Shown here piece by piece: positions 1-17,370 of a DNA stretch of 64,000 nucleotides (positions within the stretch are counted from its first letter, which is position 1; each line of letters starts with the position of its first letter). The position numbers and the translations under genes are program-made. The stretch lies in assembly GCF_964204865.1 (NCBI RefSeq), contig NC_135262.1, forward strand, positions 2,046,001 through 2,110,000, read 5' to 3'. The notes beneath the pieces were generated by a model. That model did not search any database and was not told where the DNA came from. It saw nothing but the letters and a program-made list of their open reading frames with translations. The DNA comes from Styela clava (taxonomy: Eukaryota > Chordata > Ascidiacea > Stolidobranchia > Styelidae).

Positions 1-832
1 AATTGATGTCTTTTCATGTGGGGACTATTCTTGGAATCAGAGAACTGTGTCCTACTGTAGTCTATATGGTTATATCTGTAGTAACAGGAGACCTCAATAC
101 AGAAGTATTCTGTGCCAACCAGTACGATTGGACCATGTGGACGGTAGAAAATGAAATGTTGTGTTTTTCTATGATTAAGTCATATTTACTGACGTTTACT
201 CTAATGCCCTTTCATTGTATAGACTTTTGTCACTTTCATGCAATGTTTTAACAGTTATGTTTTCTATTGCCTGTGTTTGACTTTTCACAATTTCTCCAAA
301 TACTTTCTTTAGTAACAAATATTTTAATATAAATCATCTATACTGCAAAGGCAAAAATTTTTTTTTTAGCTCGCTATTCTTTGCACTGTGGCACATTGTG
401 CTAAGCGTTAGGAATACGCTCGCATCTGCACCTATGATTACCCTTTGTGTGTTCGAATCCTAAGGAGAATAATTATGTGCAAAGGATTGCTGGCATTTAC
501 AAATTAGATCTTTATCAATTGACAAAGATTCTTTCAACTCAATTTGTTGCATCTGACAAAGTATACCCCTCTTTAAAATGTTAAAGTATTATTCTGTATC
601 AAACATAGCAATTTTTCGTAGCTTGAAACATTTTGTAAACCCTCAAGACGCTTGTAAACCCACCCAACCACTCTCCGGACCCGCTAGCTGTTACAGCCCA
701 ACTTAGAAATTTCAGAATGCCCCGCCCCTCATTGAAAATTCCTAGCGACGTCCCTGCTGTAGTCTAGAGACTTCAACGGTATTTTTCATTTGCTGTCAAC
801 TTATAAATCTTGTTTTACAGATTTGCCTAAAA
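1..832. other. Region upstream of the UMA-domain coding exon
   Basis: No coding exon is recognised. The open frame at 3-251 resembles no family I know. Positions about 385-505 hold the 5' part of the tRNA-derived SINE, with the 'gctaagcgttaggaatacgctcg' type head and a GTTCGAATCC B box. A strong acceptor (pyrimidine tract plus TTTTACAG ending at 820) lies 12 bases before the ATG at 833. A non-coding 5' exon is therefore expected upstream, in this stretch or outside the window. Confidence 0.4.
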
Positions 833-3800
833 ATGTCATTTTTCACTAAGAAACTAAAACCTCATCCTCCCCAACAGCCAGTCCCTTATAATGAAAGTAG
901 GAACAATGATTTGGAAGAAGATGGCTTCGTTCTTGTAGGAGAAACAGAAGATGAAAGAAATGCGATAACTCCTGACAGAAGAGACCAAGATTTGCCTCCA
1001 ATGTATCAGGTAAATACTAGATCCTCTAATTCAGTGGTCCCCAAATTTTTTGTTCGAGCGGTACCGAATTATCAGGGTAAAAGCTCATGATGCACTTATA
1101 AGAATGAGAGCCAAAACAAGCTTTCCAATAATAGCTGAAACATAGCACGGCATTTTTGTGAGTGTGAGTGTCAAAAATCGCACAGGACCAGGGTTGTCCA
1201 AAACGAATCGAATATTCGAATGTATTCGAATATCAAGGTATTCGAATACCTTTTCGGCTGATTTTCGAATAATTCTGAATAGTAGCCACTTTTCGCCGTA
1301 AACGTGGTGTTTCGTTTTACGGGAATCTTTAAACGACTTTTTACGCTGTCTCACGTAATGACGATGAAATAAAATTGGCACTTTGATTGTTTATATTCTG
1401 TGCGACCGTACGTCGCATAGTGTTGCGACACATTTGCACGTTTGCGTGGGTGGACATTGCCGACATTCGTGTACGCGGCTTTTAATTTACAAATTCATTT
1501 CCATTACGTCGAAAAATTGAGAAAGTATGTTTCTTTTATTTCTATGTGGCCTGCTTATTATTCGCATGAGTCTTCTCAAGCATGATTTGTGTAACCTTAT
1601 ATTTGGGTCTTAGGGTCTGCCAATCATGATATTTAATCGCATGCTGGTTATCGTTACTTTAAAGAGAAACACGGCCACCAAGATAAAGTGATTTGTGACC
1701 CTTTCGTTTTGCTGATTCAGCATAACACAACAGGGACAGGAAAACACAGCTGTGAAATAACCCGTGGACGTACAGTGTAGTACTTATCACATTCCAAAAT
1801 TATTTCAACATTCGGGTTAATAGGTTGTCCAAAATGATTGCCGCTTTACAACTTAAATTTACCGCTCAATTGTTAAAAATAGTTAATTCTGTGAGTATGA
1901 TTCTACCAAACTAACATGATCTGGTTCTAAACATATAAAATTATTAGCGAATTTTTCTACCCGTCTTATTGGAGGCCTATATGGAAAAACCCCTTTTTTG
2001 AGTGCTAAAAATAGACATCGTCCTATTTGCCATGTGGACTTATTAGCCGGGGAAATACGGTATTTATAGCCGTAATTGTTACGATATCCAATAAATTGTC
2101 ACAAGTTGGAAAAACAAGTCGATTTATTAGAAAATAATTTCTGGCAAATAATTCTGATAACGATAGTTAAAAGTATCGATCCTTTACAGGATGATTTTTT
2201 GTTGCGCAAAATAATCCAATCCATGACTGGTACCAGCATTTAAAATGTCATGCCGTATTAATTTAATTCTGTTCAACGTAACTCATGGTTGTATCGACAA
2301 TCTGTGGACATAAAATGTGTAGTAAACTGACCGATATTATTAAATATTGATTCCTATTTTTATATTGATAAAATAATGAAAGTATTAATGCCAAATACAA
2401 CGGGTATTTGTGGACATGAAATACGTGGTAAACTGCCCAATTATAATTAATTTCGGATTCGTGTTTACAAAATAATAAAACTAATAATTCTAAAATGCAA
2501 CGGCGATCTGTGGCCTTCAAATGTGTGGTGAACTGCCCGATTTACCAACATTTGAGTTATGATAATAGAATTAAATTAACACGGTAAGGCATTTTAAGTA
2601 GTGGTATCGGTCATGGATTCGAATATTTTGCGCAGCACAAAATCATCCTAGTAAAAAGTCCATACTTTAAATACAAACCAATGGCAACCATTATACAAAT
2701 TAGTTCCCAAGAGCGGGATAAAATATAAATTCTTTTTCCGACTTGTGACAATTTTTCGTGAGTACGAAAATAAGAATCAAAACTAATTATATTCGGCACA
2801 ATATCACGGCAATCTGTGGACATAAATTGTGTGGCAAACTCGCGATTAATAGTAATTTTTGATTCCTATTTTCGTATTTACAAAATACAACGGCGATCTG
2901 TGGACTTACAATGTGTGGTAAACTACCCGATTATAAATAGTTTTTGATTCCTATTTTCATATTTATGAAATAATAATTAGTATTATTACTCAAACATACA
3001 ACGGCGATCTGCGGACTTAAAATGTGTGGTAAAGTTCCAAATATAATTAATTTTTGATTTGTATTTTTGTACTCACGAAAAAATTGTCACAAGTCGGAAA
3101 AATACCTCATACTTTATCCCGCTTTTCGACAAATAATTTGGATAATGGTTGGTATTTAAAAGTATGGGCGTTGTACTAGGATGATTTTGTGTTGCGCAAA
3201 TATTCAAATCCATCATCGATACCACTATTGTCGTATTAATTTAATTCTGTTAACATGACTCATGGTATATAAAATATATACTGCAATAATCTGCAAATAT
3301 GAAATGCCTGGTAATATAGCTAGCTAGGTTGTAACTTGTAGATAGCAGTTATTCCATTGCTTATTGTATGGAAATTCCTACATACATTTAGATAAGCTTC
3401 AATTAGTGGATTTTAATTCGAAATTTCATATTCGAAAAAAATAATTTCGAATGTATTCGAAATAGTCAACTATTCGGTATTGGCCATCCCTGCACAGGAC
3501 CATCGGAAAATGATTTTGATGCAAAATATTGTCTCTCGCATCCCCTTTGAAAGAAGTAATCTGAGGTGAAATGCCATGTCCACGCTTAGCTTAGCACTCC
3601 CAGCCATTTTTAATGAGTATTTCCACTAATTGAGAGTTTCTAATTGTAAGTGTATTAAATCTGAACATCGTCATTTACGGTATATGTTCATTTCAATTTG
3701 TAAGTATTAATAAAGAGAACACAATGAAGCGACAAATTAGGGTGGGATTAATGTGAACAGACATGCTCAAACGTGGAGTCTGGATCATTCAGATAATTTG

Positions 3801-5446
3801 TATCTTGATAAAGACCCCAATTAAATATTTCAAGCCCCTAGCTATAATCATGACTTATTCAGCCAATTAAAAATCCCTTCACTTTATAATTGTAGTATAG
3901 GTTTGAGATGCAAGTAGATTGGCAGCCATAGAAATTGAATGCCGGATCTTTAATATTAGATGGTATCGCCACTTAAGTGTGTGTATTTACGTCCAATTTT
4001 TCAAATTTATTATTATATATTATACATGCAGTGTATTTCATGTTGTGTCCATATTTATAGATGTTTTCTTGTCTTACAAACTCCTTTGTACAAACCTCCC
4101 TCACCCCTATTAATGCACAACTGTCTGTATAAGGGAAACATATTCGATTTGTTGTTTTTATACTTATCAAAAGGGGTGCATGCCGTACATTCCTGTGTTT
4201 TAGGCCAATATGGTCTTGTGCATACATCCAGTCTTCAGTATTGATAATTACTAACTCATTTATAATGGGAATAAACATACATGACCCCAACAATTTATTT
4301 ATTTATCTATTATTGTTAGACTTGTCATGGTGTCGCTGCTCGATCACCAGTCTTGGTGTCTCGCGCCTCCCTCCACCCGAAAGTACCATATTTCCTATTT
4401 CTTGTATTGTGTATTCACATTGTGTGCTTTGGAATGGTGGAAAAATAAATTACTGAACATAGCTGGTGATACAAAGTACGAGAAACACCTGCACCTGTTT
4501 TTTTTTCAATTAGAATGAGCCACAATGATTCTTATTAAGAGTAGAGATTTGAATCGTATAAAAGCCAGCTAAATCCTGAGGATTTGTAACTGTTAATGAA
4601 GAGGCCCCAATTAATCATTATATAGCCAATTAAAAAGTGTCTATTCATAATAATAGCCTTTTACTTTATGATCAAAGTTCTCGGGGAACAATCAAGTTGA
4701 TATAGTCAGCATTGGGGTTAAACCTAAGATTTGATTAAAAACCAGCTAGAGACACTGAAAATGGCAGCAGCAGCACTTCTTTAAATTAGAGTGGAATACA
4801 TGTGATCTGACCAGTCATGTCTCAATTGGTTTCCTAAACTTTTAATGTATTTTCATGCCCTTGTCAAGTCTTGCATTGTTATGCAAGAGCGTCGTTTCTC
4901 TGAACCTATATATTCTCTTGGAATTGTGAATGTGTTGCACTAACTTAATGATTGTGTTTCGAATCAAAAGTCTAAAACAGTACAACAGACTTCGTACTTT
5001 GTGTGAAATTGGTGTGCTCTTTGTGACCTCCAAAATACAGTGCGCCCCCAGTTAGGGAAACCCTCCCCAAATCCATGGCAATATCCTTTACTTTCTATTT
5101 GCAGTTCTCAGAGAATGAACGAGATTTCAACCCATCACAACGGACTTATTCGTTCCCGCCAACATACGAAAACACACCATTGAGAAACAATCCACAACAA
5201 TCACAAGGTAGCACTAGAGGACAATTGAATAGCCAAACCAGCACCTCAAGTCTTCATGGACAGAATCCGACAGCTAAATCACCTCTTCATGATATACCGT
5301 TCAAAATAGACGATTCCGTGGCTTGCGCTTTTAATTATGGACAATTTAATGTTGATATTGGTGATGAATTTTCATGGTCCACCGCACAATATCATTATGA
5401 CTTCACGACAGAACGTTCTGTGGTTCAACAAAGCGAACCATTATGA
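833..5446 (+). CDS. UMAD1: UMA-domain protein, UMAD1-like
   Basis: Two coding exons, 833-1009 and 5105-5446, join in phase 0 to give 172 residues. Exon 1 ends CAG|gtaaat and exon 2 follows a TATTTGCAG acceptor. The N-terminus is basic and carries a DGFVLVGET stretch at about residues 30-38, as in UMAD1. The C-terminus has the UMA signature: LHDIPFKID at about 127-135 and YHYDFTTERSV near residue 160. The UMA (UBAP1-MVB12-associated) domain is known from ESCRT-I subunits, so a role in endosomal sorting is inferred, not shown. The protein is slightly longer than the vertebrate homologue of about 137 residues; the extra is a Ser/Gln/Asn-rich linker. The 4.1 kb intron holds a hAT-like element. 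The gene is convergent with FIGNL1. The family call is firm and strict orthology is likely. Confidence 0.75.
1189..3492. mobile_element. Non-autonomous hAT-like DNA transposon, 2.3 kb
   Basis: The ends are inverted repeats: CAGGGTTGTCCAAAACGAAT at the left, and on the reverse strand CAGGGATGGCCAATACCGAA at the right. Identical 8-bp duplications CACAGGAC flank it at 1181-1188 and 3493-3500, which is the hAT signature. No transposase-like frame is present, so it must be mobilised in trans. Both subterminal regions are rich in TTCGAA/TATTCGAA motifs, which are plausible transposase-binding sites. The centre (about 2100-3240) is made of repeated blocks described in the findings. It lies in the intron of the UMA-domain gene. 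Related end fragments occur near 62650-62890 and 40139-40250. Confidence 0.85.
2285..3045. repeat. Diverged tandem array inside the hAT element
   Basis: Six units built around CGGCGATCTGTGGAC..AATGTGTGGTAAACT start near 2300, 2397, 2497, 2809, 2889 and 2999. Spacing is about 80-110 bp, except that one interval is about 310 bp because an inverted 190-bp block (about 2595-2780) interrupts the array. Confidence 0.7.
3493..5104 (+). other. Remainder of the UMA-gene intron
   Basis: A+T-rich intronic sequence. Open frames at 3919-4293 overlap in several frames and show no conserved domain, so I treat them as chance. No repeat family from elsewhere in the window is recognised here. Confidence 0.4.
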
Positions 5447-7028
5447 TACATAATACTCTCTCAAGTTTATTATTATTACATTTTACAAAGATATTATTAT
5501 ATTTTCGTTCGTTCACCATTTCAATCTGTAAATTCCAATCTAGCTTTTTTCCTGACAGTTCTGACTTGAATTGTTTTGTGTCTGCTATCATCTCTGTTGC
5601 AAGAATTAACTGATATACAGATGGAGAAACTGTGTGGTCAATACTTTTACAATTTAGTACCTAAGGCTCTCGGAGAGAGGGCAAAAAACTTTTAAGTTTG
5701 AGTCATAAAATACTATGCTAGTCAACATGAAAGAAAAAAACTAGACTGGTTATTTTTAAGTACAATGCAATGGAAAAACCAAGGATTGTCGAAGATCTGA
5801 ACTGCAATGCCAGAATGGGAATGTTGTGAAGAACCCCACCACCTCGCATTCGCCAGCAGTTTAAGAAGTACCGGTGTGTGGTTCGGCATATTTCCCCACC
5901 CCCTTTTATTAAACTAACGCAACATTATTTAACAGCAACCTAACCTAGTGACCAACGAGGAATTTTAAGTATGGCCAAAGTGGCTAGTCACCCTTGTACC
6001 TCTCAGCCAGTTGGCGTCCGTTGCCAGAAATATGTTAACAAGTAATATTGCTACAAATAATCACTTTCTATGTTTTCACTGCTTGTCCAAATAGGCCAGG
6101 ATATACCATCAAATCAATCTATCAGCGTGCAACATTTTTTATCGGTGAGTCTTATAACCAACTTCAGGTATCAAGCTGGACCACACAAAAAATTCAGCGG
6201 GGTAGGCAAGAGAAGAGAACTCGGCCACCGCTTAGTCTCACAAAGATAAATGCACCAGGTAAAGCAGCGAAGATTTATTGCCGTGACAAGAGCAAAAAAC
6301 ATGTATTTTTGCCTTGTGAGTGCCTTTTCAAACGAACTGTTGTATCAAGTATTGGCCACACTAAAAGATGGGCCTGGTTTTGGCCTGCGGCCACCTGTGG
6401 CACGCTTCTGCTTTGAACAAACTGTTCACACAAAAGAACTAACTGCCCCTAGTCCTGTCCTATTCTGATGACATTTAGCTGCAGAGTTTAATATATTCCC
6501 TACTCGCTGAACTGCACAGAAAATGTTTTTTTATAACAAAAATAAATATTTTATTAGAAAAATATTTAAAAAACTGAACTAAGCAAAACGATGAACAACT
6601 CCTGATTCTCTTATGAAATGTTCCACCTTAAACAAAGCATTAGACAAGCAACCATATACAATAAGTTATGGTCCACCTTAAACAAGCAACCATATACAAT
6701 AAGTTAACATTGGGGGTCCCGACACCTGGTGGGCCGAGAAAATAGGGGTCCTTTCAAGAACATTATTAAAGATCGACAAGAAAATTAAATAGATGAGAAA
6801 AACAGATCCCGAAGAAAACATACTTGTATTTTCCAAGTAAATTTGCCCAAAGTAAAGGAGAGTCACATCTGAGCACAAATCTGAGACCTGAATGTGGTTG
6901 AACAGGTTGAGTTTGATAACGTTATTTGCTTTCCAATCTATATGACTAATTTGATTGGTTAAAATGAACGTAATTCATGATTGTTTGATTATTGAATGAA
7001 AACCATTTAACAAAATATTTGAGCACGC
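5447..7028. other. Convergent intergenic region between the UMA gene and FIGNL1
   Basis: No gene is recognised. Overlapping frames at 6048-6468 have no identifiable domain. Positions 6621-6706 hold a short imperfect tandem duplication whose unit runs from CCACCTTAAACAA to CATATACAATAAGTTA. Neither flanking gene has a start in this stretch. Confidence 0.35.
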
Positions 7029-7231
7029 CAGAAGTGCGTGTATCAATATGGAGGAAGCTAATTTTGTTCGCCTACTTTACATCAAGTTGTGTAAAGAGAC
7101 TGAAACCTATGGGCGGGAGGTATATTCACTTGGCTAACACAGACAGTCCCTGAACTCTTAATAGAACTAAAATAAGAAAAATCGGAATGAAATTATGCCC
7201 TAACTCTAACCTAGTACATATACTACAGGAG
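7029..7231. mobile_element. Palindromic MITE family A, variant copy
   Basis: Left end GAGCACGCCAGAAGTGCGTGTA and right end TACTACAGGAGTACC are inverted relatives of the family A termini. The interior (TATTCACTTGGCTAACACAGAC) is shared with copies at 25221-25433 and about 28318-28482. Those three form a subfamily without the AGATGGCGG motif at the left end. No exact target duplication is visible at this copy. Confidence 0.6.
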
Positions 7232-7264
7232 TACCCTTTTTGCGTATTACTGTCAGAAAGGGAA

Positions 7265-7270
7265 TTTATT
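7265..7270 (-). promoter_or_regulatory. Candidate poly(A) signal of FIGNL1
   Basis: AATAAA on the minus strand, about 100 bases beyond the FIGNL1 stop codon. Position and sequence fit; no transcript evidence is available. Confidence 0.4.
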
Positions 7271-7367
7271 GGAGGTCCACTAGAAAATGCTCGATGGTCT
7301 ACGATTGGCTCACAGTTTGCCATTTTTCTGATTTACAAGAACTTTTCCAAACTAATGCGAAGAGAAC

Positions 7368-14301
<6,934 letters not shown>

Positions 14302-14314
14302 TGTCAATTTAATA

Positions 14315-15013
14315 CAGTGGTTCTCAAACTTTTTACGCCCTTTTTAGAATTGGTCAAGTTTTGTGCCCCACCTCAAAAATAACTAGCTAACAAATAGTAA
14401 GGTGAAAATATGTTTTATTCAAAAAACATGTTGAAAATACGTGGATAGCATCGCAATCTCTAAACCAGGGTTGTTCAACCTTTTTTGCCGAAGGGCCACA
14501 TTTAGTTTACGAATGATTGCGCGGGCCACTTGACATGGCAGTTATGTTCTAGTTTTCACTATACTGACTACAAGTTGAAAACACAAATGCGTTTTCTGGG
14601 CTTCACAGAAAAAAAGACACGAAAACAAATTGAAATACATTGTAGACGATAAAAATAAATTCAGACATCTCTATCCAGCAACAAGGCCCACATAGGGACA
14701 TAAAAAGGCTTTCGATAGCTGGGTGGTGCTTTTCGCGCGTTTGAACGACGATAAACAATTTTTTTTATTAAAGGTTTCAATATTGGCTCAGATTCGTAAA
14801 AGACATTGGGATTTGAATAATACCACGCGGGCCACTTGGAAATCTTCCGCCACAGGTTGGACGACCCTGCTTTAATAAACAATAAAGAAATGTAAATATC
14901 CAAATTAAGGCTGGCAAGATCAAATTTAATAATTTTTTTTTATTAGCTTCACACCCTCAAAAAATTGTCTACCCCCCACTCGCAGGGCCTGTTCGACTGT
15001 TTAAAAATCACTG
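14315..15013. mobile_element. hAT-like MITE directly upstream of FIGNL1, carrying a second element
   Basis: Outer ends are CAGTGGTTCTCAAACTTTTT and TTTAAAAATCACTG. Flanks are ATTTAATA (14307-14314) and ATCTAATA (15014-15021), a 7-of-8 target duplication. The left end lies 13 bases upstream of the FIGNL1 ATG at 14301. A second hAT-type element is nested inside at 14466-14869. Confidence 0.75.
14466..14869. mobile_element. Nested hAT-like MITE
   Basis: Inverted ends are CAGGGTTGTTCAACC and GGTTGGACGACCCTG. Subterminal GCGGGCCACTTG motifs occur near both ends. The flanking octamers CTCTAAAC and CTTTAATA agree at only 5 of 8 positions, so the insertion is old or the duplication has decayed. Confidence 0.7.
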
Positions 15014-15021
15014 ATCTAATA

Positions 15022-17336
15022 AGATTCCAACATTTCCAATAGTTGACAACAAAGTCCCGAGCCTGTGTGTTAAATTCTTCAACAATTTGTTCGACAGTCT
15101 CCACCAAAATTTTATTTTCTATGTTAAATTAAATCTCTAGCTAATAAGCTCCTAAGCCCTATGACTGTAATAGCTTAAAAAGAAATATATACAGTTAAAT
15201 AATGAGAAGAAATACATGAAATCACAAATTTACAGCAATTTTTAGTCAACATAATTTAATCACTCATAAATAAAGAACAGTGCCAAGGGTGGAAATGTGC
15301 CCAGGGAAAAAGCAACAAATACATTTGAAATTGATTATATTTGACAAAAAAAATTATTGCTTTTAAAAGCAAATTACATTTCAATGGCTTCTAACAAAGG
15401 ACTGAGAACCTGGAGCTTTTGATATTTCACTGGAACTGGAATCACGGCTAGAGAAGGTTTCTTCAAACACAATGAAAGACACCTGACGAAGTAGGTTTTT
15501 AGGCATTCCTAAAATACTCAATGGAAATGATTTTAAATAGCAACTTACGAGATTCTACTGTATGTATTACATTTCAATGGCTTCTAGTACCGAGTACCAT
15601 GGAGCTAGGGCCTGGAGCAGTGAAACAAAAATGGATTCTATCAATTTCTTAATGAAAAACCAAATGATGAAATAGCAATCTTAATGCATTGAATGTTTTA
15701 AGCATTCCAAGGTGAACAGATACACATTGAAAAGAACAAAGATAACTAACTGCACAAACAGAGAAAAACGAATAAATGTGGACATACACTCAAATCCTCA
15801 GGGAAATGGATGAATGGTAATAATAGCTATGAAATTAATAACTGTAATTAATTTGAATATTAACTTTTTCGGCTTTAGTTACCCCTGTCAGTCAAATGCA
15901 GAGAATTCAGCTGAATTACCAAGCGTGCAGTAAATAATCCATATTCTATATCAAGATTTTTCAAACTCTGCGTCCCGACCCCACCCGTGGGTTGCAAAAT
16001 GGGGGTCGCGGTAAAATCTTTTTCTACAATTCTCATGTTAATGCAAAATATTGATCAAATTTGAAAACAGTACTGAGACCAGAATACTATCAAGATTCCA
16101 TCTTTTGTGCGAGAATATGCATGCACATCGGTCTCATTAAAGATATTATCAGTTTTTTGAAAAAAATATTTTCTGAATTATTAAATTTTACTTCATTTTT
16201 AGTATAGTTCCTTGATGGTAATGAAAAAAATTGGCAGAAAGTGAGCTGTGATGAAAAAAATAATCCTATACTATAGCGTGGGCTGCGTGGCACATACAAT
16301 AAAGCAAAACGAAAGTAACAATTTCTTCATCAGTATTGAATTCACCAGAACTTGAAATACTCTTGAATGCACAAGTTATTATCAAAAATAATTTTTCTTC
16401 TTCATTAAAATAACCATACTATTGAAAAACAGTAATATGAATATTCTATGAAGTTATGAACAACACAAAATTTTTCAAAATGAGACGAGATTGGTATAAC
16501 ATATGGGATTTCAAAAGCGTTGGCTTATAGATAATGCTAGAATATATCCCATCTAGTAAAAGGCGATGGAGCATTGATTTGCAGAAATAAATAGACATGC
16601 AGTAACCAATGAAGCATGAACTGGCAGAATCAACAAGAATATATCATCACACGTGAAAATCAATGAAGCATAAATTGGCAGAAATAACTTAGCACAGGAG
16701 AATCAAAGAAACGTGGACTGGCAAAGTCAACTCATAAACTAACATGTAGGAAATCAGTGTATTAAAGTATGAATACCCAAAATCTTGAAAAATGAAGTTG
16801 GACTGGCAGCATACACGCTTCATTGCTTCCCGAGTAGAAATCAATGAAGTGTAAACCGACAGAATCAACATTAAGAATTCAATGTAATAGAGTACGAAAT
16901 GGCGGCACTATATAAAACTTATCTTGACTTGTGAAAAGGAAGTTGAACTGGCAGCAAACACGCTTCATTGCTTCCTGGGTAAAAATCAATGAAGTGTTCA
17001 CCGACAGAATCAACTGGCAAATCACTACTGTGCCACAAACCTATTTTAAATTATTGAAAAATTCGGTTTCATCTGTGTAACTATAGTTAATTTTGACTGT
17101 AGTGAATGAACGATAATACTGTTTTTTGTTACTGCAGGGGAATTTACATTCTGAATATTATAGTGAAAGTGTCTATATTTGCAGTAATAGTTTTCGCTTG
17201 TCTTGTAGTTTTCCCCTTGCATGAAAAAGAATGGGCCACAGAAGAAAAAAGGTTAAGAACCACGGATCTAGCGGCATTGATGCTTCATTGCTTCCTGAGT
17301 TAAAGACTAATTTGGAAGGCACCAAAGAGTTTCCAG
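15022..17336. other. Intergenic region between FIGNL1 and the zinc-finger gene
   Basis: No gene is recognised. There is a pair of repeats (ACATTTCAATGGCTTCTA near 15376 and 15569), a hAT-like fragment near 15955-16020 (CCCGTGGGTTGCAAAATGGGGGTCGCGG), and a degenerate repeat array at about 16590-17020. The FIGNL1 promoter presumably lies at the left end, but I see no distinct core element. Confidence 0.4.
16590..17020. repeat. Degenerate tandem array
   Basis: Units containing AATCAATGAAG..(T/A)AA.TGGCAGAATCAAC recur about every 45-60 bp (for example near 16607, 16660, 16840 and 16985). Longer unit pairs share CACGCTTCATTGCTTCC. A stray related segment lies at 17277-17300. Divergence is high and no coding role is visible. 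Confidence 0.55.
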
Positions 17337-17342
17337 TTTATT
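17337..17342 (-). promoter_or_regulatory. Candidate poly(A) signal of the zinc-finger gene
   Basis: AATAAA on the minus strand about 30 bases past the stop codon of the zinc-finger reading frame at 17371. Confidence 0.45.
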
Positions 17343-17370
17343 GACTAAAAAGTTAATTATTTAAACACAG

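Noticed and set aside
3..251. 82-codon open frame at the left edge
   Set aside because: Low-complexity hydrophobic composition, no splice or domain support.
3919..4518. Cluster of overlapping open frames on both strands
   Set aside because: Mutually overlapping frames in A+T-rich intron with no conserved domain.
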